Shown here: positions 35,686-46,664 of the stretch, in pieces
Layout: every line of letters starts with the position of its first letter
Position numbering within the stretch: the stretch's first letter is position 1
Assembly (NCBI RefSeq): GCF_001704415.2
Contig: NW_017189517.1
Coordinates: forward strand, 5,405,167 to 5,469,166
Direction of reading: 5' to 3'
DNA: 64,000 bases
From: Capra hircus
Lineage: Eukaryota; Chordata; Mammalia; Artiodactyla; Bovidae
The notes under the pieces: generated by a model
What the model saw: only the letters and a program-made list of their open reading frames with translations
Told to the model about the DNA's origin: nothing
Database searches by the model: none
Position numbers and translations under genes: made by a program

Positions 35686-36790
35686 GCTGGATTTAGAAAA
35701 GGCAGAGGAACCAGAGATCAAATTGCCAACATCCATAGGATCATAGAAAAAGCTAGAGAATTCCATAAAACCTTCTAATTCTGCTTCATTGACTACAATA
35801 AAGCTTTTGACTGTGTAGAACACAACAAACTTTGGAAAATTCTTAGAGATGGGAATATCAGACCACCCTTGCGAAATCTGTATGCAGGTCAAGAAGCAGC
35901 AGTTAGAACCGGCCATGGAACAACAGACTGGTTCCAAATTGGGAAAGGAGTACATCAAGGCTGTATATTGTCACCTTTTTTATTTAACGTATATGCAGAG
36001 TACATCATGTGAAATGCCAAGCTGGATGAAGCACAAGCTGGAATCAAGATTGCTGGGAGAAATACCAATAACCTCAGATATGCACATGACACCACCCTTA
36101 TGGCAGAAAGCAAAGAGGAATTAAAGAGACTCTTGATTAAAGTGAAAGAGGATAATGAAAAAGCTGGCTTAAAAATTAACATTCAAAAAAGTAGGATCAT
36201 GGCATCCAGTCCCATCACTTCATGGCAAATAGATGGGGAAACAGTGGCACCAGTGACAGACTTTATTTGGGGGGGCTCCAGAATTACTGCAGATGGTGAC
36301 TGCAGCCATGAATTTAAAAGATGCTTGCTCTTTGGAAGAAAAGCAATGACCAACCTAGGCAGCATATTAAAAAGCAAAGACATTACTTTGCCTACAAAAG
36401 TCCATCTAGTCAAAGCTATATTTTTTCCAGTAGTCATGTATGGATGTGAGAAATGGACAACAGAAAAGGCTGAGCACCAAAGAATTGATGCATTTGAATT
36501 GTGGTGTTGGAGAAGACTCTTGAGAGTCCCTTGGACTGCAAGGAGATCAAACCAGGCAATCCTAAAGGAAATCAACTCTGAATATTCATTGGAAGGGCTG
36601 ATGTTGAAGCTGAAGCTCCAATACTTTGGCCACCTGATGCAAAGAACTGATCCATTGAAAAGACCCTGATGTTAGGAAAGATTGAAGGCAGGAGGAAAAG
36701 GAGATGGCAGAGGATGAGATGGTTGGATGGCATGACTGACTCAATAGACATGAGTTTGAGCAAGCTACAGGAGTTGGTGAAGGACAGGGA
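35686..36790 (+). pseudogene. BovB reverse transcriptase fragment
   Basis: Frames at 35849-36124 and 36100-36669 (189 codons) are the readable parts. The DNA encodes the FIDYxKAF block near 35780, but with stops. GKGVHQGCILSPFLFNVYAE is readable near 35942. YAHD replaces YADD at about 36078-36089: the second catalytic Asp is kept and the first has become His. The C-terminal HEFKRCLLFGRKAMTNL and WTARRSNQAILKEIN blocks follow. The frame closes near 36669, before the end of the domain. Confidence 0.88.
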
Positions 36791-36858
36791 AGACAGGCAT
36801 GCTGCAATCCATGGGTTGGAAAGAGTTTGAAATGACTGAGCAACTGAACAACAACAAA
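35686..36858 (+). mobile_element. BovB, 5'-truncated, (CAA)n tail, with target duplication
   Basis: Plus-strand BovB from the RT (GCTGGATTTAGAAAAGGCAG) to the 3' end GACTGAGCAACTGAACAACAAC. Flanks TTCTATAACAT (35675-35685) and TTCTATAGCAT (36859-36869), one mismatch in 11. More diverged than the ACTGA-tailed copies, and it ends in CAA rather than ACTGA repeats, so it likely belongs to an older subfamily. Confidence 0.93.
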
Positions 36859-37060
36859 TTCTATAGCATAATCAGTAAACTAAAATTTAATTAAGTATTG
36901 TTTCCAAAGTCAATTGAACTCAGAGACATGGACTGAAAGTAGCTTACTTTGGGATACTATACTATCATAGCACCCATGCACATGCTATACACAGTGGACC
37001 TTTGCAAAAAAATGTGACTACATTACCTTGCCAACAAAATTTTCAATAAATGTTATGTCA

Positions 37061-37375
37061 TGCCGAGGTAGCTCAGCTAGGAAAGAATCTGCTTGCAATG
37101 CAGGAGACCCCAGTTCGACTCTTGGGTCATGAAGATCCCCTTGAGAAGGGATAGGCTACCCACTCTAATATGCTTGGTCTTCCTTGGTGGCTCAAATGGT
37201 AAAGAATCGCCTAGAATATGGGAGACTTGGTTTCAATCCCTCAGTTGGGAAGATCCCCTGGAGAAGGGAATGGCAACCTACTCCAGTATTCTTGCTTGGA
37301 AAATCCCATGGACAGAGGAGCCTCATGGGCTACAGGCCATGGGGTTGCAAAGAGTTGTACATGACTGGGCACTCA
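37061..37375 (+). mobile_element. Dimeric tRNA-head SINE (two heads, one Bov tail)
   Basis: Two tRNA-related heads in tandem. The first (37061-37175) starts TGCCGAGGTAGCTCAGCTAGG and ends near ATATGCTTGG. The second (37180-37375) starts TCTTCCTTGGTGGCTCAAATG and continues to a normal Bov-tA tail. The B-box-like GGTTTCAATCCC lies in the second and AGTTCGACTC in the first. Same architecture as 49442-49751. Confidence 0.8.
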
Positions 37376-37424
37376 ATCCACAACTCTCATGTTAAATGGT
37401 ATCTATACTATAATGATGCTATAT

Positions 37425-37705
37425 TAATAGCATAATGATTAAGCATGCAGACTGTCAAGTAAATTTGCCTGATTAAAATCTTACTCTGCTACTTCTTATT
37501 GCTATGACTTTGAGCAGGATACTTAACGGCCTTCTGTAAAGACGTAGATATAACATATTTCCATACTAACATACCTCATTTGTAAAATGGTGTAATAGTA
37601 GTAATTGCTATCTCATAGGGGTGTTGTGAAGATTAAATGTCAAAACATGAAAGGTGCATATGGTAAATACCCGAAAAATGCCAGCTATTATTGTTAAATG
37701 TCTAA
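37425..37705 (+). repeat. MIR SINE, nearly full length
   Basis: Ordered blocks: GACTGTCAAGT...CTTACTCTGCTACTTCTTATTGCTATGACTTTGAGCAGGATACTTAAC...CTCATTTGTAAAATGG...CTCATAGGGGTGTTGTGAAGATTAAATG...GCCAGCTATTATTG, an unmistakable plus-strand MIR. Confidence 0.88.
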
Positions 37706-37890
37706 CATTGAATATACAAGAATTAAAAGGGGATTTGGACCAGTGAGAAATAACCACTTATTGGGGAGGTAGAATCACACATGAATTTATTCTTTGTTTT
37801 ATTTCAAATCCATCAGTAGTGCTATGATGCTTAAATAGTTTTGAAAAACTCATACAACCTTTAGCACTCTTTAGACTATGTATCTCACTT

Positions 37891-38105
37891 ATTTTGGGGC
37901 TTCACGAGTAGTACAGTGGTAAAGAATTGGCCTGCCAAGGCAGGAGATGCAGGTTCAATCCCTGGGCCTGGAAGATCCCCTGGAGAAGGAAATGGCAACC
38001 CACTCCAGTATTCTTGCCTTGAGAATCCCATTGTCAGAGGAGCCTGGAGGGCTACAGTCCATGGAGGTGCAAAGGCACAGACATGACTGAGTGACTCAGC
38101 ATGCA
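37891..38105 (+). mobile_element. Bov-tA SINE with 7-bp target duplication
   Basis: Plus-strand Bov-tA (GGGGCTTCACGAGTAGTACAG head, CTGGAGGGCTACAGTCC, tail GACTGAGTGACTCAGC). CTCACTT on both sides (37884-37890, 38106-38112). Confidence 0.88.
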
Positions 38106-38346
38106 CTCACTTGTCCTATTAGAAATAACAAAGTTGTATCAAACTGATATATTTGTACATCCATTAAGTTCCACTTCTAAACCCAACACATAACTGTTTC
38201 AGGGCAATACTCAAGGTCACTCAGTCTCTGACCTTCTACTCTCTCAACTCTCAGATGCATTTATGAGATTGATGCAGTGCATAGGAAGGTGACTATAGGA
38301 ATATAGAAATTAAGTTGTTGCCTGTATGGATGCATTTAATAATGAT

Positions 38347-38560
38347 GTGGGCTTCCCAGGTGGCACTAGTGGTAAAGAATCATCCTGCCAATGCAGGAGA
38401 CATGGGTTTGATCCCTGGGTTGGGAAGATACCCTGGAGGAGGGCACGGCAACCCATTCCATGATTCTTGCCTGGAGAATTCCATAGACAGAGGAGCCTGG
38501 TGGGCTACAGTACATGGGGTCACAAACAGTGGGACACGACTGAAGTAACTTAGCATGCAA
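38347..38560 (+). mobile_element. Bov-tA SINE with short target duplication
   Basis: Plus-strand Bov-tA, TGGGCTTCCCAGGTGGCACTAG to GAAGTAACTTAGCATGC. Flanks AATAATGAT (38338-38346) and AACAATGAT (38559-38567). Confidence 0.9.
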
Positions 38561-38656
38561 CAATGATATACTTTTGAATTGTTCTAGGAGTACTGATTAA
38601 AGTTGATTGAAAATCCCTTAAAAATATATACCTTTTAATTAAAAAAAATAAAATGC

Positions 38657-38698
38657 ATTATATATATATATATATATATATACACATACATATATACA
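38657..38698. repeat. (TA)n/(ACATA) microsatellite
   Basis: About 12 TA units followed by ACACATACATATATA. Confidence 0.9.
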
Positions 38699-38699
38699 C

Positions 38700-40387
38700 T
38701 TTTGCTTCCTGCCTTTGATATACTGACCTAATAGGTTTCAGTTATTGTCTGTATATTACACAAAATACTAATTTGAATTCTGGCACTGCAGACTGGGAAG
38801 TCACATTTCTCCCAGGACAAGTATGTTGCCTTGGAGCCCACATTTCTGTCTATAGAGTATGACACCTGATCAGGATCATAGTGCTTTGTGAAATAAGCAT
38901 GTTCTCGGTATTATGGTAGAGCTTCATTAGCTCAAGCTTTGAAATGTACCCCTTAAGGAAAAAAACAAAAATCTCCCCTTAAGGAAAAAAAGAAACAGCA
39001 AAAAAATATACCCACATAACAAGAACAAAAATCAACTCTCTATACATAATGCAGATACAAATATGGGTTAAACCGTGATTCATAAAATAATATAATTCCT
39101 TCTTTAAGGTTATTAATAATGTATTTACTTACAATTCATTACTCTATAGTCTGTATTTCCCATTTCCTCTTCTACAAGAGACTATGACTTTCTGTCCCAA
39201 GCTTGGGAGCTCCTAGCATAATTATAAATTCTGATTCTGGGACCTTAAACCCAGTTAGCTGCTGCCAATCAGTCTAAAGAGAAAAGATGAAATCTTGGTG
39301 AGTTTCAGTTAATTAAGCTCCCTACTGATAACTCCAGTCTTTGTCACCTGATTCTTGAAGGGCCCTGCACCAAACATGTCATGACAATTCATTTCTGTGA
39401 GTGGTTCCCTTTACTCCTATTTGTCCCTTTCTCTAGCAGCAGGAGAGTTTTCTAATAAGTGAACCCAAGCGGTCACAGATATTTCTGCTGCTGATAGAAA
39501 GAAAAGTAATTGCAGATACATCTGCTTCATCTGTGGACTGGCAAGCACTACTGAAGTTTAACTATTCAAGCACTTTGAAAGTGGACACTTTGCAATAAAC
39601 AGCTATTAGATTTGGGCTTAGGGAAAGAACCATGCTATGAAAAACATACACCTGCTGGCAAGCAGTCTTATTGAAGAGCTTTCTATGTTAACAAAATATA
39701 TAATTTGTGTATAGAAAATTCTGTATATCAAAATTTCATCTTCAGTTCAAGGCAAGTGTAAGTACTGCCTTAGTATGCAGACTCAACTATAAAATCTGTG
39801 GTATTTTGTGAGCTTTGTTCACAAAATGTTTAGATTCTATATAGCAACATGTGATTTTATTTGTGCAAATATAAAATATAATGTAATAAATTTCTAATAT
39901 GTATTTCAGAATGGAGGGAGAAACAGAGAGAGAGGGTCAGGCAGAGGGAGAGAAAGATGCTTAGAGACAGAGACAGAGAAGAAAGTGCAACACACTCTAT
40001 TTCGATGGACAGACAGAACTGAAATACAACAAGAATGATCTCTGAGCTCTTAGCATGGAGGAATAAATACCACATTTTATCTCCGTATTTTGTGTGTGGA
40101 TGTGGGATAAGCATTATATGTTAGCCATGCAAGAAAATTGCTTAGGAAAGTTTTGTAATCCAGCTGTAACCTACCAACATATTTTTTATAGGAAATATAG
40201 AGAAATACTTAGACTACATTATATATGCTGTATTTACTGCCAGGATACTTAAACGTCATCTTTAAGAGAAATTTTGTTAATAATATTTGATAGGCAGTGG
40301 AGAATGTCCTTAGAAAATCTGAACACAATCAGATTTTATTAAAATTTTAATAATCCACCGCCATAGATATATGTATGCGTGTATATG
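38700..40387. other. Unassigned A/T-rich sequence with simple repeats
   Basis: A 17-bp direct repeat (CCCCTTAAGGAAAAAAA at 38949 and 38975) and a GA-rich patch (39908-39990) are the only structured parts. No gene or transposon recognised. Confidence 0.5.
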
Positions 40388-40601
40388 TGTGCTCAGTCAC
40401 TTCAGTAGTGCCCAACTCTTTGCGACCCTGTGGACTGTAGCCCACCAGGCTCCTCTGTCCATGAGATTATCCAAGCAAGAATACTAGAGTGGGTTGCCAT
40501 GCCCTCCTTCAGGGGAATCTTCCTGACAAAGGGATTAAACCAACGTCTCCTGCATCTTGTGCACTACAGGCAGATTCTTTACCAGTCATGACACCTGGGA
40601 A
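40388..40601 (-). mobile_element. Bov-tA SINE
   Basis: Minus-strand, tail at left (TGTGCTCAGTCACTTCAGTAG), body CCACCAGGCTCCTCTGTCC, head at right (GCAGATTCTTTACCAGTCATG then ACACCTGGGA). Moderately diverged. Confidence 0.9.
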
Positions 40602-41894
40602 TATAAATCTATTATGGTGGGAACTTGGCAAAGGATATGAAAGAGAATTTCCATTTTCTTTATTATCACCCTTCATTTTAATTATTGGAATGATTTCTTT
40701 TTTTAAGAAAATGCCTTCCTGGTGATTCTAATCCAGACTCTTATGCAGATAATAACACATTGTGACACTTTCAAATTTCCTCCTCTTTAAGTGCTCAACT
40801 ACCACTTCCCTGTTCAAAATAAAAATGATCCATTTGCTTCCTGGTGGTTCTTCTGAAATGAAAAGAAAGCAACTTTATTTGGAAATGTTTCAAATTTGAA
40901 TAGTGTAAAAATTACAACCTTTGGGCTCTGTCTAGAATAAAGTCTCCTAGGCAACTGAGTTAAGGCAAATAAAGGCATCGCTCCATTGGTTTTTCTTTTA
41001 CTCGGATAAAAGTCAACTGGAAGCAGTCATAAGAATGGTTATAATTTACTTCATGTGAGGAAAATTATAGATCTATAGCTAAATCTGCTACTTATATACT
41101 TCTATATCATCTGGCTTGAACCATAACCAGTCCAATTAAACCATTTACTTAATCTAAATTTACTGTTGTGAAAACAAGGGAAGCCTGTTCAAATTTTGAG
41201 AGTTTCAGAGGTATATACAAATCATTCTTCATCTCTACATTTGCACATTGAGAAGGTCAAATTGCTTAAGGTTCTTCTGAAAATCAACAATGTGCAAATG
41301 TCATTACCAAGTTTTTAAAAACTGTTTTCTGTAATTGAAATTAAAAAGATAATGTAATTCACTGAAAACCAAGGTTATTTGAAACAAACTTGTAATTAGA
41401 AGCTAGTATATGACTCTAGAATGTGACAACATTGTGCTATTATAAATGGCCTTAATATCCATATGTAACCAACTGGTGATGTTGAAGCACATTGGACTTC
41501 CTTAAAAGATTTTTTTAAGAGGGTAGAACATATCAAATCAAACTACTTCAGTTAGAAATTAATAGCTGAAAATTGACCTCATGTGAAGTTATTTGAAAGT
41601 CATAGGAACATGAGTTTTTCTAAAGTTTCAATACTGCATTTATAAACATTGATTCTAGTTGAATTTGGAACTTTTCAAAATTCCTAAGACTGTTACATTT
41701 TAAGAGAATGAAATTAAGCTCTAGTACGAAGTCTATTAATGTATTTTGTATATGTCTTACTTTGCCACATTCCTGAAACCTGGTTTCAATACAGCAAAGA
41801 CATATCACTTGCATGTTACTTTGCATTTATTACTTTATTTTGAGCTACATAGTAACTGTTAGTAACTACATAGTAACTTATTCTGGTGGAGAAG
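40602..41894. other. Unassigned sequence
   Basis: Nothing recognised in about 1.3 kb. Confidence 0.5.
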
Positions 41895-42040
41895 TAGAAA
41901 TACAGCCATTTACAGAAGAAGACACTGAGGCTCAAAAAGTTTAAATGGTTGATAGATACATTTAGTGAATGCTTTTGAGACTTGAACCGAAATTTTATCC
42001 CTGAACTCAGTGTTTGTTTCTCTATACTATGACACCTATT
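41895..42040 (-). repeat. MIR SINE, degraded
   Basis: CATTTACAGAAGAAGACACTGAGGCTCAAAAAG and GAGACTTGAACCGAAATTTTATCCCTGAACTCAG follow the reverse MIR order. Confidence 0.6.
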
Positions 42041-42120
42041 GGAATAATGATTTCATACAATGCCAAAGTACTCTCAGGTTTCCTTGATGGCGTCACTATT
42101 TTAATAAAACATTGCAATTG

Positions 42121-42380
42121 TGCTAAGTTGCCTCAGTAGTATCCAACTTGTTGCAACCCTATGGAATGTACCCCCACCAGACTCCTCTTTCCATGGGGGT
42201 TCTAAAGTAATTAGCCTCCAAGTGAAATAAATTTTTAAAAAGAAAAAAAAAAGAATACTAGAGTTGGTTGCCATGCCCTCCTCCAGGGGATCTTCCCGAT
42301 CCAGAGATCAAACCCATGTCTCTTACATCTCCTGCACTGGCAGGTGGGTTCTTTACCAATAGCACATGGGAAGCCCAAAT
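42121..42380 (-). mobile_element. Bov-tA SINE, interrupted by an L1 3' scrap, first of a serial insertion site
   Basis: Minus-strand Bov-tA with its head at right (CAGGTGGGTTCTTTACCAATAG...GGGAAGCCC). A ~47-bp L1 3' end (42204-42250) replaces about 7 bases in the middle. Flanks ATTGCAATTG (42111-42120) and ATTGTGATTG (42381-42390) look like its target duplication with two changes. Confidence 0.88.
42204..42250 (+). mobile_element. L1 3'-terminal fragment (about 47 bp) with A-tail
   Basis: AAAGTAATTAGCCTCCAAGTG then AAATAAATTTTTAAAAAGA and an A run. It matches the 3' end of ruminant L1 (compare TGGTAAGCCTCCAATTAAAAT at 46412-46432). Host Bov-tA bases CCAGGCA are missing at the point of entry and no duplication is visible. 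Confidence 0.65.
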
Positions 42381-42390
42381 ATTGTGATTG

Positions 42391-42541
42391 CATGCATGCT
42401 CTGTCCATGGGATTCTCCAGGCAAGAATATTGGAGTGGGTAGCCATTCCCTTCTCCTGGGGATCTTCCCAACACAAGGATAGAACCAGCATCTCTTGGAT
42501 TGGCAGGCAGGTTCTTTACCACTAGTGCCACCTGGGAAGAC
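42391..42541 (-). mobile_element. Bov-tA SINE lacking its 3' tail
   Basis: Minus-strand Bov-tA head and middle (CTCTGTCCATGGGATTCTCC to GTGCCACCTGGGAAGACC). The BovB-derived tail, about 50 bases, is absent, replaced by CATGCATG. It lies between two copies of the AATATTG..ATT target word. Confidence 0.8.
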
Positions 42542-42554
42542 CAATATTGCAATT

Positions 42555-43665
42555 CAGTTCAGTTCACTTCAGTCACTCAGTCGTATCTGACTGTTTGTGA
42601 CCTGTCTATCACCAACTCCCGGAGTTCACTCAAACTCATGTCCATCGAGTTGGTGACGCCATCCAGCCATCTCATCCTCTGTCATCCCCTTCTCCTCCTG
42701 CCCCCAATCCCTCCCAGCATCAGAGTGTTTTCCAATGAGTCAACTTTTCTAATGAGGTGGCCAAAGTATTGGAGTTTCAGCTTTAGCATCAGTCCTTCCA
42801 AAGAACACCCAGGACGGATCTCCTTTAAAATGGACTGGTTGGATCTCCTTGCAGTCTATGGGACTCTCCAGAGTCTTCTCGAACACCACAGTTCAAAAGC
42901 ATCAATTTTTCACATCCATACATGACCACTGGAAAAACCATAGCCTTGACCAAATGGACGTTTGTTGGCCAAGTAATGTCTCTGCTTTTCAATATGACAT
43001 CTAGATTGGTCATAACTTTCCTTCCAAGGAGTAAGTGTCTTTTAATTTCATGGCTGCAATCACCATCTGCAGTGATTTTGGAGCCTCCCAAAATAAATTC
43101 TGACACTATTTCCACTGTTTCCCAATCTATTTCCCATGAAGTGATGGGACAAGATGCCATGATCTTCGTTTTCTGAATGTTGAGCTTTAAGACAACTTTT
43201 TCACTCTCCACTTTCACTTTCATCAAGAGGCTTTTTCGTTCCTCTTCACTTTCTGCCATAAGGGTGGTGTCATCTGCTTATCTGAGGTTATTGATATTTC
43301 TCCCAGCAATCTTGATTCCAGCTTGTGCTTCTTCCAGTCCAGTGCTTCTCATGATGTACTTTGCATATAAGTTAAATAAGCAGGGTGACAACATACAGCC
43401 TTGAAATACTCCTTTTCCTATTTGGAACCAGTCTGTTGTTCCATGTCCAGTTCTAACTGTTGCTTCCTGACCTGCATATAGGTTTCTCATTAGGCAGGTC
43501 AGGTTGTCTGGTATTCCCATCTCTTTCAGAATTTTCCATGGTTTATTGTGATCCACACAGTCAAAAGCTTTGGCATAGTCAATAAAGCAGAAATAGATGT
43601 TTTTCTGGAACTCTCTTCCTTTTTCCATGATCCAGCAGATGTTGGCAATTTGACCTCTGGTTCCT
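42555..43665 (-). mobile_element. BovB, 5'-truncated, with perfect 13-bp target duplication
   Basis: Minus-strand BovB: the CAGTTCAGTTCA tail at 42555, C-terminal domain, RT palm, truncated at 43665 within the fingers (GACCTCTGGTTCCT). Flanked by CAATATTGCAATT at 42542-42554 and 43666-43678. About 35 bases are missing near 42909 (the segment encoding part of WTVKKAE). Confidence 0.95.
42825..43628 (-). pseudogene. BovB reverse transcriptase fragment
   Basis: The frame 43278-43628 (116 codons) starts in EKGREFQKNIYF and has FIDYAKAFDCVDHNKPW (Leu to Pro), RTGHGTTDWFQIGKG and FQGCMLSPCLFNLYA (Arg to Phe in the RQG motif), ending near INNLR. In the next codons TATGCA has become TAAGCA, a stop inside the YADD region. 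A second frame, 42825-43259, has EEERKSLLMKVK, SWEIDWETVE and HEIKRHLLLGRKVMTNL. Dead copy. Confidence 0.9.
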
Positions 43666-43678
43666 CAATATTGCAATT

Positions 43679-44445
43679 AGTACTAGCCAAATGTTATAGT
43701 GAAGTTTAGTTTAGCCATACTTAATGACATGATCATAGATCTAAAAGACTAGTTGAGTCTTTCATAGCACCTTTCTCTAAACTTCAATCAAGCATTTCTA
43801 TCTTCCAAGTCTACCAAGGATCATCCATTTTTTACTCTAATCCTTTCAAAAATTGAAAATTTCTTTGCAATATTTACTCTAATTCTCATTCATTGCAACT
43901 GAATCCTATTCATCTTTGCCTGGTGCTCAAGCAAGATAGAAAAAAAAAGTCTCCCCACAGAATTTCAGCTAAATAAGAGCAATTTGAAAAGTAAGATCAG
44001 AAGCTTAAGAGAAGTCACCTAAGCACTCATTGATAAGAAAAAAGAAAATCCAGGAGAAGAAGCATTACTTCAGCTTTCTGGTCACAAAGTTAAATTTTGA
44101 AATGTTGATTCACTATTTGAATCATATTTTGCCCAATTTACCATTTTTATTTAACACAATTGCTACAATTGAGTGTAATAGCAATAGATTCCTGCCACTA
44201 TTGATATGAAAAAATAATCAGTGATGAAAGTGCTCTCATATTGCTATTATTAATATTGCTATTATTAAGGTTGTTCTAGAATTGAATTTTTGTTTCCAGA
44301 GATTTATAATCTATCTCTAAGCTATATACTAAAATCTCAGAATGACATTCAAAAACAGAATATTTCACTGGAAAGAAAAAATAAAGACACATTCCACTCT
44401 TGTCAGTCTATTCTCTTTCTTTATAAAATTATAATTAGTAGTTAC
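43679..44445. other. Unassigned sequence
   Basis: Nothing recognised. TTGCTATTATTAA is repeated in tandem near 44240-44268. Confidence 0.5.
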
Positions 44446-44458
44446 CAGCTTCCCTTCT

Positions 44459-44724
44459 CAGAGAAGGCAATGGCACAGCACTCCAGTACTCTTGCCTGGA
44501 AAATCCCATGGATGGAAGAGCCTTGTAGGCTGCACTCCATGGGGTTGCTAAGAGTTGGACACGACTGAGCGACTTCACTTTCTTTTTTCAGTTTCAAGCA
44601 TTGGAGAAGGAAATGGCAACCCACTCCAGTATTCTTGCCTGGAGAATCCCAGGGATGGGGGAGCCTGGTGGACTGCCGTCTATGGGGTCCCACAGAGTTG
44701 GACACGCCTGAAGCAACTTAGCAG
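44459..44724 (+). mobile_element. Bov-A2 SINE, full dimer, with perfect 13-bp target duplication
   Basis: Plus-strand Bov-A2 from CAGAGAAGGCAATGGCAC to GCAACTTAGCAG. CAGCTTCCCTTCT at 44446-44458 and 44725-44737. Confidence 0.95.
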
Positions 44725-44948
44725 CAGCTTCCCTTCTTGGAAGGCTTACATTTTTTTTTACAACAGACTTTGGAGGTCAGTTTACTGGCAATGTTTGGTA
44801 AATTTAGTACGAAATCCTTTCAACAAATGTTTGAAACAGGTAGCACAGACATGGTTATTCCCTTGGTTTGTCCATGGTCATAGCATCTGTAAGTGGAAAT
44901 ATGATTGAATTTGTTTCTTATTGCTAAGAATGAATAATCACAAGCACT

Positions 44949-45150
44949 GTTTTTTTAATCTATTTATTTTTAATTGAAAGACAATTGCTTTACAGAATTT
45001 TGTTGTTTTCTGTCAAACATCAACATGAATCAGCCGTAGGTATACATATATCCCCTCCCTCTAAAACCTCCCTCCCATCTCCTTCCCCATCCTACCACTG
45101 TAGGTTGATATAGAGCCCCAGTTTGAGTTCCCTGAGTCATATAGCATGGC
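44949..45150 (-). mobile_element. L1 3'UTR fragment
   Basis: T-rich start, then ATTGAAAGACAATTGCTTTACAGAATTTTG, CATCAACATGAATCAGCCG, CTCCCTCCCATCTCC and AGGTTGATATAGAGCCCC, the reverse of an older ruminant L1 3'UTR. 5'-truncated. Confidence 0.85.
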
Positions 45151-45319
45151 TTTAACAATATAAATTTCTTATCTTTACAATTCTGCAGGTCAGAAGTTCA
45201 AAATGGGTCTCTGGACTAAAAGCAAATATAGACAGGTTATCCAAAAGGCTGTCCCCATTCTTTAGCTCAAGGAACCCTTTCTCCATCATCAAAGCCAGCA
45301 ATATTGTACTTCTCTCACG

Positions 45320-45444
45320 GACATGGCAACCCACTCTAGTGTTCTTGCCTGGAGAATCCCAGGGATGGAGGAGCCTGGTGGGCTGCCGTCTATGGGGTCG
45401 CACAGAGTCAGACACGACTGAAGCGACTTAGCAGCAGCAGCAGC
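45320..45444 (+). mobile_element. Bov-A2 SINE, 3' monomer only
   Basis: GACATGGCAACCCACTC, CCCAGGGATGGAGGAGCC, GCGACTTAGCAGCAGCAGCAGC. 5'-truncated. Confidence 0.9.
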
Positions 45445-46151
45445 ACCATTATTCTGTAACACATCTTCCTCTGACCACAGACAGAAAAGGTTCTCTATTT
45501 TTAAAGGTTCATATAATTTGACTGGATCCACCTGGATAATCCAAGATAATCTCTCCATCTCAAGTTCTTTAATTCCATCTGCAAAGCCTTCTTTTTCCCC
45601 CATGTTAGATAATATACTCCTACATTCTAAGGATTGAGATGTAGCCAATTTGGGAAACTTAGTTTTCCTACCACAGTGGTAAAGATAAAATTAGAAGTTA
45701 GGATGTTTGGTGTTCACCTGTGTGCTTTTGTCATAGGAGACATTGAATAAATATGAGATAAATAAATGCAGTAAGCAAACTGAAGACAAGTAGTCCTAGG
45801 AATCCGATTGGCGAAATAAGGTTGGGGTGAGTATAACACTGTGTTTGGTGTCAAGGTGGGGATGGTTTTTAGTTATTTTATATTTAATTACCATTAAACT
45901 TTAAGATGTTCACTTGATTTTTCTTTCTTGTAATCAAGCAATAATATATAATGTATGACCAAAGAGTAAGCAATTAACAGAAATTTAAGCCCAAATCAGT
46001 GTGTACTTGTCCTGCAAGAAAAATCACTTCATTGACATGGAATAATTTCTCCTTTTTAAGAGAATGAAGTCAGAGATGCAAAATCAACAGTAATTTTAAA
46101 ATCTGGTCAACCAACTTGAGGAGAATTTAGAAAAATGCATTTAAAGATTTT
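45445..46151. other. Unassigned sequence
   Basis: Nothing recognised. Confidence 0.5.
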
Positions 46152-46466
46152 AAAGAACAGACTTTTGGACTCAGTGGGAGGGGAGGGTGGAATGATTTGA
46201 GAGAATAGCATTGAAACATGTATATTATCATATGTGAAATAGATTGCAAGTCCAGGTTCTAGACATGAGACACGGTACTCAGGGCTGGTGCACTGGGATG
46301 ACCCTGAGAGATGGGATGGGGAGGGAGGTGGGAGGGAGGTTCAGGATGGGGAACACATATATACCCATGGCTGATTCATGTCAATTTATGGCAAAAACCA
46401 CCCCAATATTGTAAAGTGGTAAGCCTCCAATTAAAATAAATAAATAAATTTTAAAAATAAAAAAAT
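46152..46466 (+). mobile_element. L1 3' end (3'UTR and A-rich tail), 5'-truncated
   Basis: CAGACTTTTGGACTCAG...GGGAGGTTCAGGATGGGGAACAC...CCCATGGCTGATTCATG...GGTAAGCCTCCAATTAAAAT then an AATA-rich tail, a plus-strand ruminant L1 3'UTR. Confidence 0.9.
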
Positions 46467-46664
46467 GAATTTAAAACAAGTTCAATTGAAATAAATCTAT
46501 CCTAAAAAACTAAGAAAAATAAAGAGTTTAAAGAAAATTGCTACATTTTCTCAAATTTTTGTTTATTAATTTTCACCAACATACTGATTAAAATGATATT
46601 TTAAAAGGTCCCTGAGAGTCATTCTATATAAGGGGTGCTAATTAAATTCCTTGTTGACTTTTAA

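Noticed and set aside
7676..45444. Repeated ~130-base units as a CRISPR or satellite array
   Set aside because: Copies are dispersed, in both orientations, each with its own target duplication and triplet tail; they are Bov-A2 SINEs.
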